From: Acidobacteriaceae bacterium
Lineage (GTDB): Bacteria; Acidobacteriota; Terriglobia; Terriglobales; Acidobacteriaceae
Direction of reading: 5' to 3'
DNA: 42,781 nucleotides
Assembly (NCBI GenBank): GCA_003132325.1
Contig: PKXK01000184.1
Span: 1 to 42,781 of the forward strand
A program made the translations under genes and the position numbers. Below, one piece after another: positions 1 to 7,461 of this stretch (position 1 is its first letter; each line of letters begins with the position of its first letter). The notes under the pieces were generated by a model, which searched no databases, was not told where the DNA came from, and was given only the letters and a program-made list of their open reading frames with translations.

Positions 1-4
1 GATT

Positions 5-409
5 TTAGCCGGACACTACTGCCCTCAACTCATCGCTGCGCGTTGTGGTGGCCTCCAACGCTTTACTAAAACCTTCAGATACGGCTGCCTCTGCCTCTCG
101 CATCTTGGTGATGTACTTCTCAATCGCGGTTATGGCCCACACTGCCGCCATGATCCCCACCATGTTTTGCAATACAGGACCGAGGCCATCAATACTAGCA
201 ACCATCCGGCTAATTTCGCGGGGCACGTGGACACCGAACTCGCTGGCCAATAACTGCACCGAGCCGCGAGCTTCCAGCATCGAGAACTTGGTAGCAGCCT
301 GTTCAACTGACCCGCCAGCATCCCGGATAGCCTGTATGGCTTTTCCCAGTTCCTCGCCAAGCTGCGCCGAATCCCCGTTGATGTATACCGTAACTGCAGG
401 AGTGCTCAT
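5..409 (-). CDS. Short tail tape-measure-like protein (N-terminal part only)
   Basis: 134 aa, ATG at 409 and TAA at 5-7, so the frame closes inside the window. The protein has a polar N-terminus, a central helical stretch with one hydrophobic segment (about residues 82-96, rich in Met, Ala, Val and Ile), and then a charged helix rich in Glu, Lys and Ala. This layout matches the beginning of phage tail tape-measure proteins, which are normally many hundreds of residues long. It is therefore either truncated by a stop, continued in another frame to the left, or a stand-alone small protein. The start lies 4 nt after the end of the preceding coupled frame. Assignment is by composition and architecture only; the family call is tentative. 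Confidence 0.5.
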   Translation of the reverse strand: MSTPAVTVYINGDSAQLGEELGKAIQAIRDAGGSVEQAATKFSMLEARGSVQLLASEFGVHVPREISRMVASIDGLGPVLQNMVGIMAAVWAITAIEKYITKMREAEAAVSEGFSKALEATTTRSDELRAVVSG

Positions 410-413
410 GCGT

Positions 414-749
414 TCACCTCGTCTCTAAATTGGGGTGCCGCGCTCGTTTAAGCCCCGGCACCCTTTTTCCGATCCGCGTGAGGGGGCGGGGGTGCTGATC
501 CCCCCGTGTGGCGGCCCAATGAAAAACCGCCACAGCACGGTAACCGGAAAATCCTTTTTCCCCAACCCCGGCGTCCCCGCTTGTTTCAAAGAGCACAATT
601 ACTAAGCTCGTAACGGCATCTCGCCGTTCACCATGAGCGGGGAACGCCGGGGGCAAAAGTCTGTAAAGTTGGGCTGCCAAAAAGCTGGGTGCAGTTGACA
701 GCCCCTTTCTCCCTCGACCGATCGCGGGCGATCGAGAGAAAGTCTTCAT
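414..749 (-). CDS. Doubtful 111-aa ORF between phage genes
   Basis: The frame starts at ATG 749 in an ATGA overlap with the stop of the upstream 50-aa gene and ends 4 nt before the tape-measure-like gene, so its position is what one expects of a coupled phage gene. The translation is Arg/Pro/Gly-rich, shows no domain I recognise, and runs through a strong hairpin at 433-463, which argues for non-coding sequence. It may instead be an untranslated spacer. Kept because the overlap is exact. Confidence 0.3.
   Translation of the reverse strand: MKTFSRSPAIGRGRKGLSTAPSFLAAQLYRLLPPAFPAHGERRDAVTSLVIVLFETSGDAGVGEKGFSGYRAVAVFHWAATRGDQHPRPLTRIGKRVPGLKRARHPNLETR
433..468 (+). terminator. Hairpin followed by T run, reading on the + strand
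   Basis: GGGTGCCG (433-440) pairs perfectly with CGGCACCC (456-463) around a 15-nt loop and is followed by five T residues (464-468). This has the form of an intrinsic terminator for + strand transcription, opposite to the surrounding phage genes. It could block antisense transcription into the structural genes, or simply be a structured spacer. Confidence 0.35.
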
Positions 750-898
750 AGCTTCCTCGAGAAAATCAGGTCAACGATTTCAGCCGCGGCCTGCGCCGTC
801 TCTGGTTGGACGGAAGCGCGGTGGAGAATATCCTGACGCCGGCGAAGTCCCGCATATTCGACGCGCTCTTTTTCGAGGTCAATTGGTTCGTCATCCAC
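746..898 (-). CDS. Small phage protein, 50 aa, GTG start
   Basis: The frame is open further upstream, but the start is best placed at GTG 898: a perfect GGAGGT lies 8 nt upstream, and the GTG overlaps the last codons of the preceding gene (stop at 891-893), which implies translational coupling. The product is acidic and helical, with a Glu/Arg-rich centre and a C-terminal AAEIVDLIF segment. No family is recognised. By position between a small regulator and the tape-measure-like gene it could be a tail-assembly or head-completion protein, but nothing in the sequence proves this. Confidence 0.5.
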   Translation of the reverse strand: MDDEPIDLEKERVEYAGLRRRQDILHRASVQPETAQAAAEIVDLIFSRKL

Positions 899-1091
899 GG
901 CGGTGTACCTCCGGACCAAACAGTGAGGCGACAAACTGCTGCGCGGGCGTGAGGCGCCTGCGCGTCGCGATCAGCGCTTTGTAAAACTCCCACGCGCCCT
1001 GGGTCTCTTCGGAAATGATGCTCAATCGAATGCCGGGCGCCATGGCCCGCAGCCGGTTCAACTGCGGAGTAAGTGGCGATGGTGTTTGCAT
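891..1091 (-). CDS. Small phage protein, 66 aa
   Basis: ATG at 1091, stop at 891-893, followed by an overlapping downstream GTG start. The sequence contains a mixed helical region with an EETQGAWEFYKALIATRRRLTPAQQFVASLF-type layout (aromatic and basic residues in the second half), suggesting a small folded helical protein. An upstream GGAGGC-like ribosome site is present before the ATG. It lies 10 nt after the HTH gene. No family recognised; the role is likely phage-specific. Confidence 0.5.
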   Translation of the reverse strand: MQTPSPLTPQLNRLRAMAPGIRLSIISEETQGAWEFYKALIATRRRLTPAQQFVASLFGPEVHRRG

Positions 1092-1101
1092 GACTGCCTC
1101 C

Positions 1102-1305
1102 TTAGATGTCTCCGCGCCTGTAGCCGCGGGCGAGTAACTCTAAAACAACCTTCTCGGAAATTCGGACACTGCCGCCAATTTTGAAAAAACTTAAACGCCC
1201 TTCGAAAATCCAATTTCTGAGCGTTTTTGGCGCGAGCCCCAGGCGCTCCGCCGTCTGCGGGATATTCCACAGCTTGCCGCAAATCGGAAGTGGCTCGTAC
1301 TCCAT
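1102..1305 (-). CDS. Excisionase/MerR-like helix-turn-helix protein
   Basis: About 67 aa from ATG 1305. A longer frame begins at 1335, but GGAGAGG lies just before the 1305 ATG. Residues around 13-45 (IPQTAERLGLAPKTLRNWIF) form a winged helix-turn-helix of the excisionase/HTH_17 type: a helix, a turn, and a recognition helix ending in the conserved W. They are followed by a basic wing (RLSFFKIGGSVRI) and a C-terminal helix. Such proteins bind att or promoter DNA in phages and integrative elements. It sits 10 nt downstream of the capsid gene, an unusual place for an excisionase, so a role as a late-gene or packaging regulator is possible. A second HTH of this type lies at 5816-6001. Confidence 0.7.
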   Translation of the reverse strand: MEYEPLPICGKLWNIPQTAERLGLAPKTLRNWIFEGRLSFFKIGGSVRISEKVVLELLARGYRRGDI

Positions 1306-1315
1306 GACCTCTCCT

Positions 1316-2374
1316 TTACGCCAGCGCGTCGACACAGAAAACGAAGCCCGCAGGTCTCAGCACCACCAGGTCTAGTTCCGTGTATACCGTCGTGGTTATC
1401 ATTCCTTGCTTCTTGTTTTGGAACGGATCGACCAGAATTTCGTGATTCCAGGTTGTGACGATGAGTTGTGTCCAATCTCCATGAATGATCGCGTGGCAGT
1501 TGGTCGACGTCCCTTTAGTCAGAGTGGATGGCACATTGGTGCTGGTGCGTGCAGGATAGGCCATCACGGCGCCCCCAGCATCGTCTGACCATAGCGGCTC
1601 GGACGCGTATACGGAGGAGATAGACGTAGTTTTGCGCAGGCGCCGCCGAATTGAAGGCGTGGTTAGCCAGCCGGTCGGTGTCAAGTTCGCCAAGCCAACT
1701 GTTTCTTCCATCTGGGCGAGGTTATCGGCGACCGGGTTGGCGCCGTTCGTACCCAATGCGACCACTGGGACGGCGGCCGTATTTAGGAGTCCCAAGGGCT
1801 CCTGCATACCGGATCCCAAGATGGCGACCCTATCAACTTCGGCGGCGATCGCGCGGCCAAGGTCGGCGATTACATACAGATCCAGGTCCGCGCGCGCCTG
1901 CGTCAGCAGCTGCCTGGAATACTGGCAAGATGTGACCATGCTGTGCGGGAACACCGTCCGCGCACTGAAGACCGGGTCCGTGGTAGCCGGATCGATGCCA
2001 AAGGCCTCGGCTATCCAATGGGTCTGGGTCCCGCTTTCTGCGACGGGAAATTGAATCTTGCCGACGCCCCCCGGCACTAGCTGCGCTCCGAGCGCGAGAA
2101 CGTGGCTCTGTGCGCGCACCGCCTGGGCGATCTGATCGGCGACCGTCGTCTGTTCCGCGTAATTTCCGGACGAGTTCAAATTTCCGGACAAGCCGGACGC
2201 TTGAGGACGGAACCCCGATGGCAGTATGGCGCCGCCGAATCGCGCGGGCCGGCCCAGTTCAGGTTCCAAGGTCTCGCGACTGAAGCGGACCTCGGGGCAA
2301 TTTTCGATAACAGCCTTGTCGCCTGTCGCCAAGGCTGTTATCAGCCGAGTTAGAGAGTAGTCCAATGCTTTCAT
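1316..2374 (-). CDS. HK97-family phage major capsid protein
   Basis: 352 aa from ATG 2374 (AGGAC 7-11 nt upstream; an in-frame ATG at 2422 lacks a good site). The N-terminus is helical and charged. The middle and C-terminal parts have the HK97 capsid layout: a QIAQAVRAQSHVLALGA-type N-arm junction, FPVAESGTQTHWIAE, a long helix with SRQLLTQARADLDLYV, the AIAAEVDRVAILGSG motif, and an A-domain with GWLTTPSIRRRLRK followed by GDWTQLIV and a terminal VVLRPAGFVF strand. These are recurrent features of the phage_capsid (HK97 gp5) family. The size is in the usual range without a long scaffold domain, and no protease gene is seen beside it. It forms the icosahedral shell of the virion. Confidence 0.85.
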   Translation of the reverse strand: MKALDYSLTRLITALATGDKAVIENCPEVRFSRETLEPELGRPARFGGAILPSGFRPQASGLSGNLNSSGNYAEQTTVADQIAQAVRAQSHVLALGAQLVPGGVGKIQFPVAESGTQTHWIAEAFGIDPATTDPVFSARTVFPHSMVTSCQYSRQLLTQARADLDLYVIADLGRAIAAEVDRVAILGSGMQEPLGLLNTAAVPVVALGTNGANPVADNLAQMEETVGLANLTPTGWLTTPSIRRRLRKTTSISSVYASEPLWSDDAGGAVMAYPARTSTNVPSTLTKGTSTNCHAIIHGDWTQLIVTTWNHEILVDPFQNKKQGMITTTVYTELDLVVLRPAGFVFCVDALA

Positions 2375-2384
2375 AAGTCTGTCC

Positions 2385-2588
2385 TCACCCCAAGTTATAC
2401 GACGATTTAGTAGGCGGCGCAAGGCAACTTAGGGTAATCGCGGGCAACTTTCTACACTTTGTTCCCGCTGAGTTACTCGCGGGCAGTCCGGTACCATAAA
2501 CCTGCGCGGTCTGCTTGTAAGCTTGCCGCAGTGCCTTGCGCCCTGGTGTGTCAGTCTGCGGTGGTTTCTTCGTGATTTGTGGTTTCAT
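2385..2588 (-). CDS. Small phage protein, 67 aa
   Basis: ATG 2588 overlaps the TGA of the upstream gene (ATGA), with GGAGAA in front, and the stop is 10 nt before the capsid start, so it belongs to the same transcript. The product is basic (many Lys, Thr, Pro, Arg) and probably disordered at the N-terminus. No domain recognised. A small head or scaffolding-type role is possible from position only. Confidence 0.45.
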   Translation of the reverse strand: MKPQITKKPPQTDTPGRKALRQAYKQTAQVYGTGLPASNSAGTKCRKLPAITLSCLAPPTKSSYNLG

Positions 2589-2986
2589 AGTTTCTCCGTT
2601 TTCCGTCGTATTTGCCGCGCTGAAAGCCCTGCGGCGTGGTCAGAAGCACATAGGTCACAGCAGAAGCGCTGTGGGTCTGGCGAGGCTTGGGTGCTGTTCC
2701 CCGCTTCGGCGACCCTGTACTGCTCACCGCAAGCCACGCATCGCAGCCACGCCTGCGCCTGCTTCGGCGCCGGCCGGTTCCGCGCAGCTTGCCGCCGCTT
2801 TCGGAGAATTCCCTTGACCACGTTCGTATTCCGCGACCGCGCCGCATCGCACGCGACCGCATCGAGGCTGCCATCCGCCAAGGTGGGCAGTTTGCCCTGT
2901 TTGATCAGTTTCGCCACATAGGGCCCGGTAACGCCCGCGTGCTTCGCGTAACCTCGCTGACTGAGTCCCAATCTCGCCTTATTCAT
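2585..2986 (-). CDS. HTH protein with C-terminal zinc-ribbon-like cysteines
   Basis: 133 aa from ATG 2986 with GGAGG 8 nt upstream. Residues 8-35 (LSQRGYAKHAGVTGPYVAKLIKQGKLP) resemble a phage HTH that recognises DNA, as in terminase small subunits and phage regulators. Residues about 80-115 contain CVAC and CCDLC pairs spaced like a zinc ribbon. The linker is Arg-rich. Two DNA-binding modules in one small protein just upstream of the capsid gene suggest a terminase-small-subunit-like or transcriptional role, but I cannot assign it firmly. The ribosome site lies inside a triple GTTAGC repeat, listed separately. Confidence 0.55.
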   Translation of the reverse strand: MNKARLGLSQRGYAKHAGVTGPYVAKLIKQGKLPTLADGSLDAVACDAARSRNTNVVKGILRKRRQAARNRPAPKQAQAWLRCVACGEQYRVAEAGNSTQASPDPQRFCCDLCASDHAAGLSARQIRRKTEKL

Positions 2987-2987
2987 C

Positions 2988-3010
2988 GCTAACCTCCGCT
3001 AACTGCTAAC
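2988..3010. repeat. Three GCTAAC repeats over a ribosome binding site
   Basis: GCTAAC occurs at 2988-2993, 2998-3003 and 3005-3010 (GTTAGC on the - strand). The copies flank the GGAGG of the 133-aa HTH gene that starts at 2986. Spacings are 10 and 7 nt. This could be an operator for autoregulation by the HTH protein, or chance. Confidence 0.4.
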
Positions 3011-3124
3011 CTGCCGAAAAATCCGCTCGCTACAGGAGCGGCGAAACTGGGAGTTACCCGCTCGGGGTCTGACGAGTACAGTACCTTTTAAGTCCTACCC
3101 CGTCATCATCTTACGGTTAACACC

Positions 3125-3430
3125 TCATGTAACTTCGCTCGTTCTTGCCATGCGTCTCTTCTGGAAGGTACGGGCCGCAAACCGTCCGATCCGGTTGCCG
3201 TTGGAGTTCAGTCGGACCACGCGGTCACGCCAGGCAATGATCCAACCCCGGATGGGTGTGCCCTGCATAAAGTAGACTTCGGCACTGCTGTGGCTTCCCT
3301 CAGAGACAGGCTCTCCGTCATAGGGAACGGCGTCGCCAACCTTGAGCCACAGCCGTGACTCGGGATTTTCGAAGTCCATAGCCTCTTGGATCATCAGTTC
3401 TCTGGTCGCTGGTCTAAAACGAGCGGTCAT
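3125..3430 (-). CDS. Hypothetical phage protein, 101 aa
   Basis: ATG 3430 preceded by GGAAAGACC. The protein begins with a helical segment (TRELMIQEAMDFENPESRLWL) followed by alternating strand-like stretches (VYFMQGTPIRGWIIAWRDRVVRLN) and a basic tail. It is the first gene after the palindromic spacer that separates it from the primase gene, and all neighbours share its strand. No family recognised. Confidence 0.5.
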   Translation of the reverse strand: MTARFRPATRELMIQEAMDFENPESRLWLKVGDAVPYDGEPVSEGSHSSAEVYFMQGTPIRGWIIAWRDRVVRLNSNGNRIGRFAARTFQKRRMARTSEVT

Positions 3431-3453
3431 GGTCTTTCCTCCAAATTGGCAAT

Positions 3454-3542
3454 TTGGAAGGATTGGAACCTTTGTCTATTTAGTACGTATGCGTGCGCGC
3501 GCGCCATACGTGCCACATTGGCAATCCTTCCAATCCTTCCAA
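3454..3542. repeat. Nested inverted repeats with alternating purine-pyrimidine core
   Basis: A perfect 15-bp inverted repeat (TTGGAAGGATTGGAA 3454-3468; complement 3528-3542) encloses a second one (ACGTATG 3485-3491; CATACGT 3505-3511). Positions 3483-3504 alternate purine and pyrimidine without a break (GTACGTATGCGTGC then GC repeats), a Z-DNA-prone tract. It lies between the primase stop and the next gene in an element that carries its own primase-helicase. Possible roles are a replication origin, a regulatory site or an mRNA hairpin. Confidence 0.6.
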
Positions 3543-3552
3543 CTTTGGTCAC

Positions 3553-5622
3553 TTAGTCCTCCGCATCTCTCAGTTTGATACCCTCGAACCGGACGCCGTT
3601 TGATGGATAGCTTTTGAATCCCCGGTCAATTAGGTCTTGACTGAAGCGCTTTTGAGATCCGCAGAATTCCCCTGTTCGCTCTGCCCAGGCTTTGTAATCC
3701 TGATACAGCAGAGAAGACTTTGTGCTGCCAACTTGGGGCGAGACGATGCAGCGATCAGCCTGCCAACTCAGGATGGCGTCTTCGGTCGCAAAGTATTCTG
3801 CCGTTGCGTCGCGTACTGCCTTCGGCGGATTTAGACCTTCGCGCTGCCACGCGAGACAGCCGTCAATCGCCCACTGCAGGATTTGCGGCCATTCGGACCG
3901 GAGTTTCTCTCCAAGTTTTAGATCGCGCTCTTCTGGTGGGATGGTGACGGTGAACGGCACGAGATGGACGCGGCGCCTGATAGCTTCATCGACCGACCGC
4001 AGTGCTGGTTTGTGGTTTCCAGCAAGCATGAGCTTGAATGTCGGGGTGAACTCAAATTCGTCGCATCGGCAGAATCGGGCCCGGATCGGATCGCCGCCAG
4101 TGAGAGATTTAACGCGGCCTTCTGCCATTCGCCGCCCAGCGTCAATTTCAGACGCGATTACCAGCCGCGCTCCGCGCAGTGCCGCGAGTTCCGTGGGATG
4201 GCGGTCATTCTTGTTTTCGGTGAAGACCTCCATTTGCGCTACTTGCGCGTAATCGGCGTGGATGCCGTGAACTGTGCCGGTGAAAACGCCCTTCCCGTTG
4301 CTGCCCGTGCCGTAGAAAAAGAACAGGGCGTGCTCGCTGATATCGGCGGTGAAGCTGTATCCTACGACGCGCTGCAAATACCGTTGTAGGTCGAGATCGC
4401 CGGCGGTGATACGGTTCAGGAATCCCATCCAGATCGGGCAATCGCCAATCTGTGGAGTGACGGCCGTCATCTTCGTCAAGTAGTCTTCGGCCCGATGTTC
4501 TCGAAGGACGCCCGTGCGCAGGTCGCAGGTTCCGCCCGGCGTGTTCAATATCCAGCCGTCACGATCCCACTGGTCGACGGTTGCAGCCTGGCGGGGATCG
4601 GATCGGGCCATGTTTTCTATGGCGGCGCGCGTTTTGGCAGATCGCAACGACTTTAAGGTTCCGGTTTCCTTGGGATCGAGTCCCGCACTGACCTCCACGC
4701 AAACCGCGCGGGCATGGTCAAACACGGAGCGAACGTCATCATCCCGCCAACCGCCGCGGGCAAAAAGCAACCATTTTCCCCAGGGCGCGACATAGCGCAG
4801 GTTGGGATACGTCTCGGTGAATTTGATCGTGAGATCGTGCTCCGTCCAAACCATTGCCTCCGGCGCCGGCTGATAGCGAGCCACGCTCGCGGCAATCTGC
4901 CGCACCTCGTTTTCGGGCAATGGAGGATCACAGTGCGCGGCGTTATGGGCGAGCAGCGCAGCGAGAATAGCGTCCGCATCCATCCCGCGGCGCCGCATCG
5001 AGCCTGCCAGCGAGGCGAGCGCGTCATTGCGCTTGCCCTCAGTGGTTCCCCCGGCGTGTCCGTTGCCCTTCTCGCGGGGCGTGCCGGGCGGGCTCTCTTG
5101 GCGCGAAGCTTTAACGGCGAGTTCGACTAGCCAACCGGGAGCGTCAGCAATCGGGGTGGATGGATCTGCCGCCCAGGTGTAGGCCGGTCCGTCGGGGTGG
5201 ATGCTGGGCGGAACGATGACATATCCGCCTTCACCCCGCACGTCCACGCCCGTAGCAATTTCTCCAGCGCTGTTACGGATGATCCGCGTCTGACCTTCCG
5301 GCCACTTGAACCATAGATGCCCCCCGCGTGCTGTTTTTACGGCACGGGTTTCCGCCCATTCGTGGCCATGCGCCTGAATCCAATCACGCAGCACGGCGCG
5401 GCCGGGCTCGCCGTCGAAGTCCACCACAAAGATGCCAGAGCCGGCACCGCAAGCGAGCCCCCAGTTACAATCCCGAAAGCGTTTCGCCCAAAACTCAAGG
5501 CGCTCAGGTTGGTCAGTCGCTTGGTTTGGCCAGTCGACTATGACCGGGCGCTTCTCTCTTACTTCCAGCGGAAACAGACGCATCCCTTCATGGGCGAGCG
5601 GTAGAACTGGCGCAGCACTCAT
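3553..5622 (-). CDS. Bifunctional primase/polymerase - D5-type helicase (phage/satellite replication protein)
   Basis: 689 aa, ATG 5622 in an ATGA overlap with the upstream gene. Residues about 5-165 form an archaeo-eukaryotic Prim-Pol domain: VVDFDGE (Asp68 and Asp70 as metal ligands), GGHLWFK (100-106) and GVDVRGEGGYVIVPPS (125-140). Residues about 190-250 form a helical linker of the primase C-terminal type. From about 260 a D5_N domain is followed by an SF3 helicase with Walker A GTGSNGKGV (438-446), a Walker B-like LVIASEID and a C-terminal winged-helix region (ADRCIVS to the end). Such proteins prime and unwind at the element's own origin in P4-like satellites, phages and plasmids. The length is normal and no key motif is missing. 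Confidence 0.9.
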   Translation of the reverse strand: MSAAPVLPLAHEGMRLFPLEVREKRPVIVDWPNQATDQPERLEFWAKRFRDCNWGLACGAGSGIFVVDFDGEPGRAVLRDWIQAHGHEWAETRAVKTARGGHLWFKWPEGQTRIIRNSAGEIATGVDVRGEGGYVIVPPSIHPDGPAYTWAADPSTPIADAPGWLVELAVKASRQESPPGTPREKGNGHAGGTTEGKRNDALASLAGSMRRRGMDADAILAALLAHNAAHCDPPLPENEVRQIAASVARYQPAPEAMVWTEHDLTIKFTETYPNLRYVAPWGKWLLFARGGWRDDDVRSVFDHARAVCVEVSAGLDPKETGTLKSLRSAKTRAAIENMARSDPRQAATVDQWDRDGWILNTPGGTCDLRTGVLREHRAEDYLTKMTAVTPQIGDCPIWMGFLNRITAGDLDLQRYLQRVVGYSFTADISEHALFFFYGTGSNGKGVFTGTVHGIHADYAQVAQMEVFTENKNDRHPTELAALRGARLVIASEIDAGRRMAEGRVKSLTGGDPIRARFCRCDEFEFTPTFKLMLAGNHKPALRSVDEAIRRRVHLVPFTVTIPPEERDLKLGEKLRSEWPQILQWAIDGCLAWQREGLNPPKAVRDATAEYFATEDAILSWQADRCIVSPQVGSTKSSLLYQDYKAWAERTGEFCGSQKRFSQDLIDRGFKSYPSNGVRFEGIKLRDAED

Positions 5623-5819
5623 TTCTGGCCCCTCCGATCCATCCGCCGCTGCCTCTCAAGTTCATCGCGATTGCATTCCGCCGCTGGATTACGGGCCTGC
5701 TCTATCCATCGCCTTGCTTTTGCGGTTCGGTCGCCTTCATCCGGACGCAGGAATTTATCGTCAGGAGTAGTCGGCGGTTGCGGTTCGGGATCCGCGGTTT
5801 TCGTCGGCATGCCGATCAC
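5619..5819 (-). CDS. Small charged protein between excisionase and primase
   Basis: 66 aa. Its ATG (5819) overlaps the stop of the HTH gene and its stop overlaps the primase start; both are 4-nt ATGA overlaps. The N-terminus is Pro/Thr-rich and the rest highly charged (RRWIEQARNPAAECNRDELERQRRMDRR), probably one amphipathic helix. Coupling on both sides makes it a real gene. The function is unknown; a primase accessory role is plausible from the arrangement only. Confidence 0.6.
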   Translation of the reverse strand: MIGMPTKTADPEPQPPTTPDDKFLRPDEGDRTAKARRWIEQARNPAAECNRDELERQRRMDRRGQK

Positions 5820-6001
5820 CGCGCGTTCCGTCGTACCCAGCTTTCAAGCGAGCTGCGCAGGACGAGGACGCGGCCGGAAGTTTTCACAATTTTTAGTTCC
5901 CCGTTCGCGATCATCCTGTCGACGGTCCTCTCGCTTACGCTGATAAGTCTTCCGGTTTCCCGCTTGCTCTCACAGAGAGTTTTAGTCACGACTGCATCCA
6001 T
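5816..6001 (-). CDS. Excisionase-like helix-turn-helix protein
   Basis: 61 aa, ATG 6001 with GGGAGAA upstream; a 4-nt overlap leads into the next gene. Residues about 17-55 (GRLISVSERTVDRMIANGEL, then KIVKTSGRVLVLRSSLESWV) match the excisionase/AlpA HTH_17 fold: HTH, short wing, and the closing helix ending in W. It is the first gene of the leftward replication operon and is divergent from the integrase, the standard position for a protein that controls int expression and excision. Confidence 0.75.
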   Translation of the reverse strand: MDAVVTKTLCESKRETGRLISVSERTVDRMIANGELKIVKTSGRVLVLRSSLESWVRRNAR

Positions 6002-6274
6002 ATAGTTTTCTCCCTTATTCAGAATTCAAACGGCGCCCTTTTTGGAGCGCAATTCGGCCTGCAATGGATCAACTTGCCTATTTATCTTTTTTCAGCGCCG
6101 AATGGCGCAATAGGTTGGTTCTACTTCAGTCTTCGGAGTACAGCACAGCATCCGGAGACTTAATTTCTCGACTGGCGCGTCAAGGATGCTTTCTTAGAGC
6201 GCGGGCGACGTTCCGCCACTACACTAGTAGGTACCGAATTACATTTACCCTGTCAAGGGAAATTTCTTCCCGCA

Positions 6275-6310
6275 CTTGTCTTGACATTCTGCGACAAGAG
6301 GACTTCAAAT
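6275..6310 (+). promoter_or_regulatory. Putative integrase promoter in the 6002-6327 divergent spacer
   Basis: The 326-nt spacer between the excisionase-like gene and the integrase holds no supported gene. TTGACA (6281-6286) is followed 18 nt later by TCAAAT (6305-6310), a fair sigma70-type promoter, then AGGAAA about 10 nt before the integrase ATG. The -35 box lies within an inverted repeat CTTGTC (6275-6280) / GACAAG (6293-6298), and a further GTCAAG copy occurs at 6252-6257. These are candidate binding sites for the excisionase-like regulator or integrase arm sites. Confidence 0.45.
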
Positions 6311-6327
6311 GAGGAAAGGCCCAAAAA

Positions 6328-7461
6328 ATGAGCAGACCAGTGGAAGGCAAGCAGCGCGGAGTATTCGAGAAGGTTCCCGGTTCCGGTACGTGGTGGATAC
6401 GGTACGCCGACGCGAAAGGCGCCCTGCGCCGCGAGAAGGTTGGATCGAAGGCCGCGGCCATCAGCCTCTATCGCAAGCGGAAAACAGACGCGATGGAAGG
6501 CAAGAAGCTACCCAAGTTGCGCGCACGTGTCATCCGGTTCCATGAACTCTGCGACGATTACGGAGTGTACGCAAAAAAGCACAATGCCGGATGGAAAGCC
6601 GACTGTGACCGCATCGCGATCCTGAAGACGGCCTTCGGTGACCGCCCAGCCGACATACCGATAGCACAACTGCGGGCATGGTTCGACGCCCAGAAGTGGG
6701 CGCCTGCGACCACCAACCGCGCTAAGACGGTGTTGCGGTCGATCTTCAACCTAGCTATTGAGAATGGGAAGTGTGATAACAATCCCGCCCGACTGCTGAA
6801 AACCAGAAGAGCACCCGATGGTCGAGTCCGGTTCCTGGAAGCAGACGAGGAGAGCCGGTTGGTGTCCATCATTAGGACCCGGTGGCCTGTACACCTGCCG
6901 GAGTTCGTCATCGCGGTCAACACGGGGATGCGCAAGTCGGAACAGTATCAGCATATCGGCTGGGAGTCGGTTGACTTTCTACGCCGGGATCTCCACGTGC
7001 CGGTGTCAAAGAATGGAGCCGGTCGGCACCTCACCCTGAACCCCGAAGTGATCGCCGCATTCCGTGTGCTGTTCGCGCGTACCCGTGGGCAAGGCCCCAT
7101 CTTCCAAGCCACTCGCGGTGGAGTTGCGCTCCAAGGGCCTAAGCACTGGTTTGAAGATGCAGTGAAATCGGCTGGCCTGAAGTTTTTCACCTGGCACTGC
7201 CTGCGCCACACCTTCGCCTCGCGATTGGTGATGAGCGGCGTCGACCTCAGCACGATTGCCGAGCTTATGGGGCACAAGAGCACGATGATGACGACGCGAT
7301 ACGCGCACCTGTCGGCCCACCACAAAGAGCAGGCCATGGAGAAGCTGTCCGCCTTCAATGCAGCTGCTATACTGATTTCGGCCGGGAAAAAACCAACTGA
7401 CACCACAACTGACACCAGCGAAAAAAGAGCACTGGTGATGGGTTCGGGAAATGTCCAGTAA
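6328..7461 (+). CDS. Tyrosine recombinase / phage integrase
   Basis: 377 aa from ATG 6328. The N-terminal part (about 1-60) is an AP2-like arm-binding region (GTWWIRYADAKGALRREKVGSKAAA). The SAM-like core-binding domain spans about 65-160 (ATTNRAKTVLRSIFNLAIENG). The catalytic domain follows with Arg202 (NTGMRKSE), a Lys near 228, His290/Arg293 (WHCLRHTFAS), His316 (LMGHKSTMMTTRYAHLS) and the nucleophile Tyr325. All catalytic residues are present, so the enzyme looks active. It reads toward, and ends 33 nt before, a tRNA-Lys gene, the probable attachment locus. The last 40 residues are low-complexity and Thr/Lys-rich. Confidence 0.93.
   Translation: MSRPVEGKQRGVFEKVPGSGTWWIRYADAKGALRREKVGSKAAAISLYRKRKTDAMEGKKLPKLRARVIRFHELCDDYGVYAKKHNAGWKADCDRIAILKTAFGDRPADIPIAQLRAWFDAQKWAPATTNRAKTVLRSIFNLAIENGKCDNNPARLLKTRRAPDGRVRFLEADEESRLVSIIRTRWPVHLPEFVIAVNTGMRKSEQYQHIGWESVDFLRRDLHVPVSKNGAGRHLTLNPEVIAAFRVLFARTRGQGPIFQATRGGVALQGPKHWFEDAVKSAGLKFFTWHCLRHTFASRLVMSGVDLSTIAELMGHKSTMMTTRYAHLSAHHKEQAMEKLSAFNAAAILISAGKKPTDTTTDTSEKRALVMGSGNVQ

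Noticed and set aside
5816-7461. Integrase and HTH pair as an integron or insertion sequence
   Set aside because: No attC array and no transposase. The integrase is of the phage type with an AP2-like N-terminus and is adjacent to a tRNA.
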